Source of the DNA: JAZKFT01 sp963845495
GTDB taxonomy: Bacteria; Bacteroidota; Bacteroidia; Chitinophagales; Chitinophagaceae
Assembly (NCBI GenBank): GCA_963845495.1
Contig: CAWJTH010000144.1
Coordinates: 1-29,310 of the forward strand
DNA: 29,310 nt
Direction of reading: 5' to 3'
Both the position numbers and the translations under genes were made by a program. Positions within the stretch are counted from its first letter, which is position 1. Every line of letters starts with the position of its first letter. Under the pieces are notes generated by a model. That model was not told where the DNA came from. It searched no databases and saw only the letters and a list, made by a program, of their open reading frames with translations. This document shows positions 8,115-15,842 of this stretch, piece by piece.

Positions 8115-8122
8115 CAAATTTA
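8115..8122 (-). promoter_or_regulatory. -7 element upstream of the thioesterase gene
   Basis: On the minus strand this reads TAAATTTG, an exact TAnnTTTG match, 23 nt from the start codon at 8091. A CAAA (TTTG on the minus strand) at 8151-8154 could be a -33 element, but the spacing is several nt longer than usual. Confidence 0.4.
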
Positions 8123-8166
8123 GTGTTTGCAGGGCAGACCAGCTTGAAAGCAAATGCCAAATGAAG

Positions 8167-8302
8167 AAATTCCAAATTCCAATAAGACAAAGTCCCAATA
8201 AAAATCCCATGTTTCAACTAATCAAATCTTCACAATAAAAACCCTACTATCAAAAAGGTTAATTTTTAGACAGCAACCAAGAATTGTTGGAATTTGGAAT
8301 TT
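8167..8302. repeat. Inverted pair of the dispersed 16-nt TTGGAATTTGGAATTT motif
   Basis: 8167-8182 and 8287-8302 are perfect 16-nt reverse complements in the 297-nt spacer 8092-8388 between the divergent thioesterase and YcxB-like genes. Further copies occur at 3650-3665 and, imperfectly, at 7611-7626. The spacer contains no gene; the rest is A/T-rich. Confidence 0.7.
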
Positions 8303-8388
8303 TCCTTTTGAGATTTGTATGTATGAATTTTTTCCCTTGGAATTTTCGTAAACGTTACCTTGCAGCCTAGCAAAATCAAGGCCTTTTT

Positions 8389-8871
8389 ATGACCATTAAA
8401 ATACAATATAACAAGCAAAAAACGATACAGGCGCTGCGCTATCATTTTATTTCAAGGCCAGAAGTAAAGATTTTGCTGATTGTGGTAAATGTATTTGCGG
8501 TGTTTAGTGCTTTCGTATTTTATGCGCATAAAATAACAGCAGCATCGTTTATGCTGTTTTCTTTTTTATGGTTTTTATTGATGCTGTTTTTTTGGTTTAT
8601 CCTACCCAGGTTGGTGTACAATAAAAATTCAACTTTCCAAGAAACAATTGGCATCACCTTTTTTGACAACGACATGGAAATAACAACCGTTCGCGGCCGA
8701 GCAGAATGGGATTATGAAAAATTCCAATATTTTTTGGAAAGTCCTTTCTTTTTTCACCTCTACATTAACGAACGTTCCTTTTTTTTGATACCAAAAGATG
8801 CGGGAGAACCCACTATCAGCGAACAGGAAATACGTGAATTGTTGGTACAAAAAATTGGACGAAAAAAATAG
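8389..8871 (+). CDS. YcxB-like membrane protein, uncharacterised
   Basis: A 160-residue protein with two adjacent transmembrane helices (about 28-47 and 50-73) followed by a cytosolic domain. The C-terminal part has the layout of YcxB family proteins: a strand ITFFDNDMEITT, then WDYEKFQYFLESPFFFHLYIN and FFLIPKDA, where YcxB proteins show an aromatic-rich strand ending in IPKRA-like sequence. Function of the family is unknown. It begins with ATG after a TTACCTTGC sequence that weakly resembles a -7 element. It is convergent with the GNAT gene, from which an imperfect 27-nt inverted repeat separates it. The family name is a pattern match by eye; the topology is clearer than the name. Confidence 0.6.
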   Translation: MTIKIQYNKQKTIQALRYHFISRPEVKILLIVVNVFAVFSAFVFYAHKITAASFMLFSFLWFLLMLFFWFILPRLVYNKNSTFQETIGITFFDNDMEITTVRGRAEWDYEKFQYFLESPFFFHLYINERSFFLIPKDAGEPTISEQEIRELLVQKIGRKK

Positions 8872-8878
8872 TTCAAAA

Positions 8879-8943
8879 GTTACGAGTTCACATTTTACGA
8901 GTTTGCCCTCAACTTACAAACTCGTAAACTGCGAACTCGGAAC
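8879..8943. repeat. 27-nt inverted repeat between convergent genes
   Basis: Arms 8879-8905 and 8917-8943 match over 27 nt with three mismatches, 11-nt loop. Both arms contain CGAGTT twice (ACGAGTTC and ACGAGTTTG), so the arms themselves are internally repetitive. A T-run (8944-8950) follows. It lies between the YcxB-like and GNAT stop codons and probably serves as a transcript end. Confidence 0.75.
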
Positions 8944-8947
8944 TTTT

Positions 8948-9379
8948 TTAAAACAACCGTTTTTCCATGGTATGGTGCGGCACGCTTACCTCTATAAATT
9001 GTTCGCCCACAACTTTGTATCCGTTGCGTTCGTAAAAACCTTGGGCACTATCACGGGCGTGCATCATCATTTTGCGGTAACCCTTTGCCCGGGCAAGCGT
9101 TTCGGCAAACGTTAAAACCGCCTGACCGATCCCTTTCCCTTGCTGGTTATTTTTTACGGCCATTTGGCGCAAACGCAATGTAGTTGGTTCAACTTCAGTT
9201 AAAATACAGCAGCCTAAAATTTCGTCTTCGTCAAAAGCCGTTATCAAAATATCATCTTTTTCCCGCGCCAATTCTTCCGCAGAAAAAGACAGCCCGAGTG
9301 GGCGACGAAGTATCTCATCTCGCAAAGCAACCATTTGGTAGTACTCTTCAGTACCATGATCTATCTGTTTCAAAGCCAT
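8948..9379 (-). CDS. GNAT-family N-acetyltransferase
   Basis: A 143-residue single GNAT domain that would transfer an acetyl group from acetyl-CoA to an unknown amine. Motif A is present: LRLRQMAVKNNQQGKGIGQAVL (about 68-89), where QQGKGIG is the pyrophosphate-binding Q/R-x-x-G-x-G/A loop. Motif B is MMMHARDSAQGFYERNGYKVVGE, with the conserved FYERNGY. The N-terminal ILRRPLGL resembles ElaA/YjbA-type GNATs, but this is not enough for a specific name. Single gene on the minus strand; upstream is an A-rich repeat tract with no obvious promoter. Confidence 0.88.
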   Translation of the reverse strand: MALKQIDHGTEEYYQMVALRDEILRRPLGLSFSAEELAREKDDILITAFDEDEILGCCILTEVEPTTLRLRQMAVKNNQQGKGIGQAVLTFAETLARAKGYRKMMMHARDSAQGFYERNGYKVVGEQFIEVSVPHHTMEKRLF

Positions 9380-9436
9380 GCAATAAAAATAGGGAAAATG
9401 GTGATACGTGCATCAAGCTAAGAAGAAAAGAAAGCA

Positions 9437-9597
9437 AAAGTTCAAGAAAACAGGAAAACAACGACTCAGGAAAACAAGTTTCCAAGATTCAAGAAAACAA
9501 GAAGGCAAGGATTCAAGGAAACAAGTAATTCAAAATACAAGAAAACAAGAAGGCAAAATTCAAGAAGCAAAAATTCAAATAAACAAGAAGGCAAAAC
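9437..9597. repeat. Degenerate A-rich repeat (TTCAAGAAAACAAGAAGGCAA type)
   Basis: About seven imperfect units of roughly 20-25 nt built from TTCAAGAAAACAAG and AAGGCAA fill most of the 245-nt spacer between the GNAT and ASKHA genes. The same units recur at 24537-24620. Open frames through this tract (Lys/Gln/Asn-rich) are a by-product of its composition and not genes. Confidence 0.7.
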
Positions 9598-9625
9598 TAA
9601 AAAAATATTACAACAGTGCTTTCTG

Positions 9626-10714
9626 CTATATATTTTTTACAATGTAGCCTGAAATCCAGCCTATATATGCATACCTTGAAAAAACATAATTTTTGCCTTT
9701 GATGCCCCTTTTGTCAAATTCGTTGAATATGCTTTTTACCAATAGCGTGGCCGCAATAATATTATCTTGTGTAAATGTGGCATGCGTGCGGTCTATTTGT
9801 TTTTGGGCTTCTGCCAATTCTTTTGCATCTGTAATGCCGGAAAGGTCCGGTTGTATCAACACGCCATAATTGTTGATGGCGGCATCCAAAAACTTGTCGA
9901 TATCCTTGGCTGTGAGCATGGTATAATCCTGTTTTATTTTTGCAGGATATAAATAATTGCAGATGGCCCAATAAATACCGCCCGACAAATAATTATGTTT
10001 CCTGTTGGTTAAACCCGGTTTGCTTGCTATTTCACCCACTACGGCACTGTTGATGCTATCGTTAAAAAATTGTTGCATCGATTCTTTCGGCATCTTGCTC
10101 ATACGCTTCGACAAAGTGGATGTTCCCCACGGAATAGTAAAACATTCAGCCACTTCGGTACCACCCATCCTAAAACCGCCTTTTGTATTGCCACTTCCAA
10201 CATCTACCAGGGCGCTATTGTACAAATATTGTGAAGGCACTATGCCTTTAATGGTTAAATCGCCTTCTGTACAAGGATCTAAAAATTCAATAGGTTTGGT
10301 GTAACCGGGTACTGCATCTTTTAATGCCGCAAGTAAAGTATCATCTCTTCCTTTAACTTTAAAAGCCTCTTGTTTTACGCCGCTACTTATGGCAATAAAA
10401 ATATTTTTTAGTGGAATTGCGCCGTTGTTATAATTGGTAATCGTATCGAAAAATGCTTTTACGGCGTCGCTTGTTTCTTGTATGGCCTTGGGTGTAAAAT
10501 CTATAACCTGCGTATTTTTTGAACCGTCTTTCAAAAAGACAAAACCATAATGATGGGCTTTTCTTTGAACGGTGATAATGGACAATTTTACACCTCTTGC
10601 ACCTATTTCAATACCAGCATATATTTTTTTAGGGGCGGGATTTAAAACCTGCGCATTTAAATTACCAAAACAAATTATTACTGATAAAAAAAGAAGAATT
10701 TTTGTTTTTTGCAT
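9626..10714 (-). CDS. Secreted Ppx/GppA-like ASKHA-fold protein (no TPR)
   Basis: A 362-residue protein with a signal peptide (1-21, cut after NAQ) followed by one ASKHA-type domain. Motif 1 is GIEIGARGVKLSI (34-46); motif 2 is LVDVGSGNTKGG (169-180). Between them, CTEGDLTIKGIV (148-159) aligns in position and pattern with the SGEEEARLxYxGV segment of exopolyphosphatase/GppA enzymes, which holds their catalytic Glu. It is about half identical by eye to the ASKHA part of the neighbouring TPR protein, and ends with the same RYAYxGWISGYIV segment. Motif 1 has Glu36 where the paralogue has Asp. The signal peptide puts the domain in the periplasm or outside, where ATP is scarce, so a phosphatase or binding role is more plausible than an ATPase one. 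Third gene of the pseudokinase cluster, 110 nt after the TPR gene. No named family recognised beyond the fold. Confidence 0.75.
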   Translation of the reverse strand: MQKTKILLFLSVIICFGNLNAQVLNPAPKKIYAGIEIGARGVKLSIITVQRKAHHYGFVFLKDGSKNTQVIDFTPKAIQETSDAVKAFFDTITNYNNGAIPLKNIFIAISSGVKQEAFKVKGRDDTLLAALKDAVPGYTKPIEFLDPCTEGDLTIKGIVPSQYLYNSALVDVGSGNTKGGFRMGGTEVAECFTIPWGTSTLSKRMSKMPKESMQQFFNDSINSAVVGEIASKPGLTNRKHNYLSGGIYWAICNYLYPAKIKQDYTMLTAKDIDKFLDAAINNYGVLIQPDLSGITDAKELAEAQKQIDRTHATFTQDNIIAATLLVKSIFNEFDKRGIKGKNYVFSRYAYIGWISGYIVKNI

Positions 10715-10824
10715 AAAATGGATTTATTGTTTTATTAGCGCCAATAACTATCCTGTTGATCATCAGAAAGTTGTAAATGTATTTTTTGAAATCGGCCAAT
10801 AATTGTGCAGTCTTATTAAATGGA

Positions 10825-12234
10825 TTAAGGCGTTTCAGCATCACTCATTTTGCTAAAATCATCATCTACCTTTTGAACTATGTAACCTGATATCCAGCCT
10901 ACATAGGCATACCTTGAAAAAAGAAAATGTTTTTCTTTTATGCCACTTCTTTGAATTTCGTAAAGGATGCTTTTTACCATCATTGCCCCAGCAATTATAT
11001 CATCTTGGGTAAAAGTTGTACGGGTTCGCTCAACTTGTTTATTTGCCTCTTCCAATTCGGTTATATCTGTAATGGCAGATAAGTCAGGCTTTATTAATGC
11101 TTCATAATTATTTATGGCAGCATTTACATACCGATCAACATCTTGGGCGGTAACTTCTGTAAAATCTTCCTTTATTTTTCCTGGATACAAATAATTGCAC
11201 ATCGCCCAAAATATACCACCTACAAAAAAAGTATATTTCCGATTTGTAAGCCCAGGTTTCCTAGCAATTTCTGTAATTATACGGCTATTGACACTGTCAT
11301 TAAAAAACTTCTGAATCTTTGGTACCGTCATACCGCTTACACGTTTAGATAAGGTAGCCGTGCCCCATGGAAGTGAAAAACATTCCGTTGCCTTCGTATC
11401 TTTCATGCGGTAGCCGCCCTTTGTATTGCCGCTTCCAATATCTACCAACGAGCTGGAATACAAATAATCTGACGGCACCACACCTTTTATAGTCAGTTCG
11501 CCTTCTGTACAAACGTCTAAAAGTTCAATCGTTTTTTTATAGTTCGGTACTGCCTTTGTCAACGCAAGTTTTATTGCATCTTCCCGTCCCAAGGCTTTGT
11601 CTGCTTCTTGCTTTACGCCACTGCTTACGGCAATAAATATGTTTTCGGGTTTTATACCACCGCTATAATTAGTGATGGTGTCTAGAAAAACCTTTACGGC
11701 ATCGCATGTTTCCTGTACTGCTTCGGGTGTAAAATCAATGATTTGCGTATTTTTTGAACCATCCCTTAAATACACAAAACTAAAATGCCCTTCCCTCCTT
11801 CTTACTTTTATAATTGAATATTTAACACCTTTTGATCCAATATCAATACCGCCATATAATTGCCAAGTATTAACGGTAGTAATATCTCTATCGTTCATAA
11901 TGGTTTTTAATGCGCTGGCACTTAATTGCATTTTTTGCGATTGATATAACCGCAGGGCATTATTAAAATATTGGTTTGCCAATGCAACATCTTCCGTATT
12001 GTAATAAAGTAGCCCAATATATTCAGAGGCAACTGCTTCCCAATATTTGTTCTGCAATTGACGCACTGCTTTTATTCCCTTTAAAAGGTAATTTTCGCTT
12101 TGTTGGTATAAGTGTGCTTCCCGAAGGCTGTTGCCCGCTTTTATCCATTTTTGGGCAGTGGTTAAATCTTGCGCCATTAAACTGCCAAATAAAAAAAAGA
12201 AAACAATTATAAAAACGGGTTTAATTTTTTGCAT
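10825..12234 (-). CDS. Secreted TPR protein fused to a Ppx/GppA-like ASKHA domain
   Basis: A 469-residue protein: signal peptide (1-22, MAQ|D), two or three TPR-like helical pairs (about 25-112, e.g. AVASEYIGLLYYNTEDVALANQYF split across two helices), then an ASKHA domain (127-455). Motif 1 is GGIDIGSKGVKYS (128-140, Asp131); motif 2 is LVDIGSGNTKGG (263-274, Asp265). VCTEGELTIKGVV (241-253) corresponds to the catalytic-Glu segment of Ppx/GppA, and FFVGGIFWAM (336-345) is a possible nucleotide-side Gly motif. The TPR part may bind a partner protein. It starts 45 nt after the pseudokinase gene on the same strand, so the two are probably cotranscribed. Fold assignment is by motif order; enzymatic activity and ligand are unknown. 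An alternative is a non-catalytic scaffold. Confidence 0.78.
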   Translation of the reverse strand: MQKIKPVFIIVFFFLFGSLMAQDLTTAQKWIKAGNSLREAHLYQQSENYLLKGIKAVRQLQNKYWEAVASEYIGLLYYNTEDVALANQYFNNALRLYQSQKMQLSASALKTIMNDRDITTVNTWQLYGGIDIGSKGVKYSIIKVRRREGHFSFVYLRDGSKNTQIIDFTPEAVQETCDAVKVFLDTITNYSGGIKPENIFIAVSSGVKQEADKALGREDAIKLALTKAVPNYKKTIELLDVCTEGELTIKGVVPSDYLYSSSLVDIGSGNTKGGYRMKDTKATECFSLPWGTATLSKRVSGMTVPKIQKFFNDSVNSRIITEIARKPGLTNRKYTFFVGGIFWAMCNYLYPGKIKEDFTEVTAQDVDRYVNAAINNYEALIKPDLSAITDITELEEANKQVERTRTTFTQDDIIAGAMMVKSILYEIQRSGIKEKHFLFSRYAYVGWISGYIVQKVDDDFSKMSDAETP

Positions 12235-12279
12235 GACTGTTAGAATTGGTTAAAAATGGCTATCTCAATTGTTTTTTTG

Positions 12280-13767
12280 TTACTGGTCTTTATGTTTTGG
12301 ATTGTCCGGATCAATGATTTGTTCATTGTCTTTATGTTTTGGGATACCGGGATCAACTGTTTTTACTTTTTCCTTTTTAGGGCTTTTAGGGGCAGTTGAT
12401 TGTTTAGCGGACAATGGTTCTACAGCCTTGGTGCGATTAAATTGCATAGGTTTATTTTGTTCAACCTTAGGAACCGTGGTGGGAAGGTTGGGCGGAGTTA
12501 CCTGTAAATTTGTTTTAGGTGGCTCGATTGGAACCGTTGTTGGATTGGTTGCTGCTGGGTTAATTTTAATAACACTATCTTTTGTTGTTTTCGTTTCCTG
12601 CAAAGGTTTTACTTTATATTCAGGCGAATTGGAAGTCCATTTTATGTAGGCGAACAAAATAATCCCAACTATTATAATTGGAACCAAAAAGTACATCGCA
12701 GTTTTCCACCTCGTTTGCTTTTCTTGGTCGGGCGTTTGGTCGAAAACATTTTTTATAGGTGGTGCCACATCTACTGTTTGTTTAAGCGGCGCAGCTTCTA
12801 CCATTTGTTTAGTTGGCGCAACTTCAGTTGCTGTTTTATCTGGTACAACTTCTACAGCTTTTTTGGCTGGCACAATTTCTACCGCTTTTTTAGCTGGCAG
12901 TTCAAAAATTTTTTCTTTTAAAAAAACTTTTGCCACTTCCTCAATTTCCTGTGCGGTAGGCCGGTTTTCTTTATTTTTTGATAAACACCTTTTAATGATG
13001 AGATTAAGATCGGGAGAAAAGTTTTGCGAAATATCTTTTAGCACCGCATTGTTTCTCCGTTGTGCCTCGCCGCCTAAATGCCCAAAAGGTAATTTACCTG
13101 TTACAATCTCGAAAATGGAAGCACCCAAGGCCCAAATATCAGCGGCAGTTGAAGGTTGTGGATTGTTTTCGAACAACTCGGGTGCACAATAACAAGGAGG
13201 GTTGATGCGTGCAGGACTTTTCCGTGTGGAGGAAGAATCAGCGGAAGAAACAATATCATCATTATTAACTTCCACAAAACGCTCTATCGTTTCCCTTAAC
13301 TCGGCGCTTAGGCCCAAATCAGCGAGGTACAAATAATAATTATCGCCATCCAACAAAATATTATTAGGCTTTACACATCCGTGAAGTATGGAGTTTTCGT
13401 GTAGGTAAGCCAAGGCGCTGGCAATTTGTTGCAAGCATTTTGCTATTTCGTTTTCACTTAATTGCAACACTTTGCTGCTGATGTTACCATTGCCGCAAAA
13501 ATGCATTTCTAAATAAGGCCGGTTTTCATATATGCCTAAACGCTTGGCGGCCAAAAGGTTGTTGTGCCATAAATATGGCTGTTTGGCGTACCCTGCTTCA
13601 ATTTCTTTTATGCCGGCCGTATAAACCGTAGGAAATATTTTTAATGCAACACTATCTGTTAGGTGGTTTTTTACAGACATAGCTTCCCACACTTCCGCCA
13701 AGCCCCTCATATCTATCCATTTTTTTAAATGGTATTCTCTTGCAAATGAGTTTCTAGGTTTTAGCAT
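12280..13767 (-). CDS. Membrane-anchored Hanks-type kinase homologue, predicted pseudokinase
   Basis: A 495-residue protein. Kinase-like domain at about 10-283: VALK with Lys43, a candidate helix-C Glu (55 or 57), a catalytic loop reading HGCVKPNN (129-136) instead of HRDxKPxN, DLG (150-152) for DFG, APE (195-197), DIW (210-212) and Arg269. The proton-accepting Asp of HRD is Cys131 and the Gly-rich loop keeps only one Gly (Gly22), so phosphotransfer is doubtful, while the metal/ATP residues Asn136 and Asp150 remain. Residues 291-336 contain about five decapeptide repeats (AKKAVEIVP type). One transmembrane helix follows (about 357-376), then a Pro/Lys/Thr-rich outer tail ending in two copies of DPxxPKHKD. 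Topology implies cytosolic kinase fold, periplasmic tail. First gene of the cluster with the two secreted ASKHA proteins. The kinase fold is certain; lack of activity is inference. Confidence 0.88.
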   Translation of the reverse strand: MLKPRNSFAREYHLKKWIDMRGLAEVWEAMSVKNHLTDSVALKIFPTVYTAGIKEIEAGYAKQPYLWHNNLLAAKRLGIYENRPYLEMHFCGNGNISSKVLQLSENEIAKCLQQIASALAYLHENSILHGCVKPNNILLDGDNYYLYLADLGLSAELRETIERFVEVNNDDIVSSADSSSTRKSPARINPPCYCAPELFENNPQPSTAADIWALGASIFEIVTGKLPFGHLGGEAQRRNNAVLKDISQNFSPDLNLIIKRCLSKNKENRPTAQEIEEVAKVFLKEKIFELPAKKAVEIVPAKKAVEVVPDKTATEVAPTKQMVEAAPLKQTVDVAPPIKNVFDQTPDQEKQTRWKTAMYFLVPIIIVGIILFAYIKWTSNSPEYKVKPLQETKTTKDSVIKINPAATNPTTVPIEPPKTNLQVTPPNLPTTVPKVEQNKPMQFNRTKAVEPLSAKQSTAPKSPKKEKVKTVDPGIPKHKDNEQIIDPDNPKHKDQ

Positions 13768-14211
13768 AGCATTCTCTTGTGGGATTTTGGTAAGTAGTTT
13801 TTTTTCGTAAAATATTTACAATCGGTTTTTATTGTACCAATAATATTTATGTATAATGATAATTTGCTTGCCTAAGCTTAAAAATAAAAAAAGTACTACA
13901 CGTTTCGGGATTATTACATCTGGCACAAACTAAAATTCGGGTATCGCTTTCCCATTCACAATTAGTAAATTGCATACCAATAGTTTTGATGAAGTAAATA
14001 TATAAATTGTGTGGAAATAATTTAACAAATTATTTCTAACTATCAACAGCAAGTCAAAAAAATTAGTAGAAAAACTATTACTAAATAGAAAACAAGAGAT
14101 AAAAACAAAAGAGAAGAAAATCGAAGCCCGTATGCATTTTGCAAAAACACTGTTAGTTCATCTTTTATCAGCCGTTAATTATAACATTCTTTAAAAACTA
14201 AAATAAAAACC
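13768..14211. other. 444-nt intergenic region between divergent genes
   Basis: No gene seen. It is strongly A/T-rich. It holds an exact TAnnTTTG match on the plus strand (TAGTTTTG, 13981-13988) without a clear -33 element, and a 9-bp inverted repeat with 3-nt spacing at 14015-14035 (AAATAATTT/AAATTATTT) that could be an operator. I found no convincing -7 element for the pseudokinase on the minus strand. Confidence 0.5.
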
Positions 14212-14409
14212 ATGCGCAACCGGGACAAAAGCATCCTTTATTCTATTCTTGGCATTTATACTTTATTGATAAGTTGGTATTACAACCACAACCTTATTTT
14301 ACTCATCATCCACTACATTTTTTGGCCTGTTTATTTGGTGTACGAAATATTGATCGGCCATTTATCGCACGATTTGTGGAAAACCATTCCAGAATCGTAT
14401 TTTAAGTAA
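14212..14409 (+). CDS. Small membrane protein, uncharacterised
   Basis: A 65-residue protein with two hydrophobic segments (about 8-23 and 27-47) and a short polar C-terminus (SHDLWKTIPESYFK). It is aromatic-rich (seven Tyr, three Trp). I do not recognise a family. It starts at ATG after an A-rich leader (AAATAAAAACC) and lies 129 nt before glyA on the same strand, but glyA has its own promoter-like element, so cotranscription is uncertain. The clean start, length and membrane pattern make a real gene more likely than chance. Confidence 0.6.
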   Translation: MRNRDKSILYSILGIYTLLISWYYNHNLILLIIHYIFWPVYLVYEILIGHLSHDLWKTIPESYFK

Positions 14410-14513
14410 TTGCTTTCATGATTTTATAAGCTGAAATAAAGAATAATTTTTCTGCTATAAACCGTTTTTTTATCTTTTACAACTTATCTCACCGAAACCC
14501 CAACCCGAAAAAT

Positions 14514-14521
14514 TATATTTG
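14514..14521 (+). promoter_or_regulatory. -7 element upstream of glyA
   Basis: TATATTTG, an exact match to TAnnTTTG, ending 17 nt before the glyA ATG at 14539. This is the same short-leader arrangement as at mnmA. No clear -33 TTTG. Confidence 0.5.
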
Positions 14522-14538
14522 CAGCAAATTTCTGAACC

Positions 14539-15840
14539 ATGTACAACGATGTGATATTTCAGTTGCTGACCAAAGAATTGGATCGCCAGCGCCACGGCAT
14601 TGAATTGATTGCCAGTGAAAACTTTACCAGTCTTGCCGTAATAAAAGCTATGGGCAGTGTAGCCACCAATAAATATGCTGAAGGTTATCCTGGCCGCCGC
14701 TATTATGCCGGCTGCGAAGTGATCGATGAAATTGAAACATTGGCTATTGATCGTGCCAAAGAAATATTTGGCGTAAACTATGTAAATGTGCAGCCGCACA
14801 GCGGTGCGCAGGCGAATGCCGCGGTTATGTTGGCCATTTTACAACCCGGTGATAAAATTTTAGGACTTGACCTTAGCATGGGCGGCCACCTAACACATGG
14901 CAGTGCCGTAAATTTTAGTGGTAAATTATACCAGCCACACTTTTATGGTGTTACCAAAGAAGAAGGTTTGGTGGATTACGACATGCTAGAAAAACAAGCT
15001 CGTGAGCATAAACCGAAATTGATTATTTGTGGCGCCAGCGCTTACAGCCGCGATTGGGATTACAAACGCATCCGTGCAGTGGCCGATGAAATTGGTGCTT
15101 TTGTACTGGCCGATATTAGCCACCCAGCTGGTTTAATCGCCAAAAAAATATTGAACGATCCGTTTGAGCATTGCCAAATTGTAACCACCACTACGCACAA
15201 AACTTTGCGTGGGCCACGTGGCGGTATGATTATGATGAAAACAGATTTTGAAAATCCGTTTGGCTTGAAAGATGTGAAGGGTAACACTCGCATGATGAGC
15301 AATTTGCTTGACATGGCGGTTTTTCCTGGCACGCAAGGTGGCCCGTTGGAGCATGTGATTGCTGCTAAAGCCGTTGCATTTGGTGAAATTTTGACCGACG
15401 ATTTCGGTGTGTATCAACAACAGGTTCAAAAAAATGCACAGGCAATGGCTAAGGCTTTTGTTGAAAAAGGTTACAACATTATTAGCGGTGGAACAGATAA
15501 CCACTTGATGTTGATTGACTTGCGCAATAAAAACATCAGCGGTAAAAAAGCAGAACAAGTTTTGGTTCAGGCCGATATTACCTTGAATAAAAACATGGTG
15601 CCTTACGATGATAAAAGTGCGTTTGTAACTTCGGGTATCCGCGTTGGTGTTCCATCCATCACCACCCGTGGCTTTATGGAAAGCGACATGCAATTTGTGG
15701 TAAATGCCATCGACAATATTTTAATGAACCCAGACGATGCTAATTTAATTGCAAAAGTTCGTGGACAGGTAAATGAGTTTATGGAACAATTTCCATTGTA
15801 CCCTGAATTAGGGCAAAGTGTTGAATCGATGTTGGCATAA
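14539..15840 (+). CDS. glyA: Serine hydroxymethyltransferase
   Basis: GlyA is a PLP enzyme that converts serine and tetrahydrofolate to glycine and 5,10-methylene-THF, the main source of one-carbon units in the cytosol. The 433 residues cover the whole family length. Motifs are IELIASENFTS (21-31), NKYAEGYPGRRYYAGCE (44-60), NVQPHSGAQAN (83-93) with the PLP-stacking His, ADISHPAGL (191-199) with the PLP-contacting Asp and His, and TTTTHKTLRGPRGG (216-229) with the Schiff-base Lys221. ATG at 14539 is the natural start. No terminator hairpin follows directly; the next 236 nt hold a tandem repeat. Confidence 0.98.
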   Translation: MYNDVIFQLLTKELDRQRHGIELIASENFTSLAVIKAMGSVATNKYAEGYPGRRYYAGCEVIDEIETLAIDRAKEIFGVNYVNVQPHSGAQANAAVMLAILQPGDKILGLDLSMGGHLTHGSAVNFSGKLYQPHFYGVTKEEGLVDYDMLEKQAREHKPKLIICGASAYSRDWDYKRIRAVADEIGAFVLADISHPAGLIAKKILNDPFEHCQIVTTTTHKTLRGPRGGMIMMKTDFENPFGLKDVKGNTRMMSNLLDMAVFPGTQGGPLEHVIAAKAVAFGEILTDDFGVYQQQVQKNAQAMAKAFVEKGYNIISGGTDNHLMLIDLRNKNISGKKAEQVLVQADITLNKNMVPYDDKSAFVTSGIRVGVPSITTRGFMESDMQFVVNAIDNILMNPDDANLIAKVRGQVNEFMEQFPLYPELGQSVESMLA

Positions 15841-15842
15841 AA

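Noticed and set aside
9408..9647. 79-codon Lys/Gln-rich open frame
   Set aside because: Made of the A-rich degenerate repeat; no conserved features.
15133..15693. 186-codon open frame on the minus strand
   Set aside because: Antisense to glyA and Cys/His-rich in the way of shadow frames; no start context.
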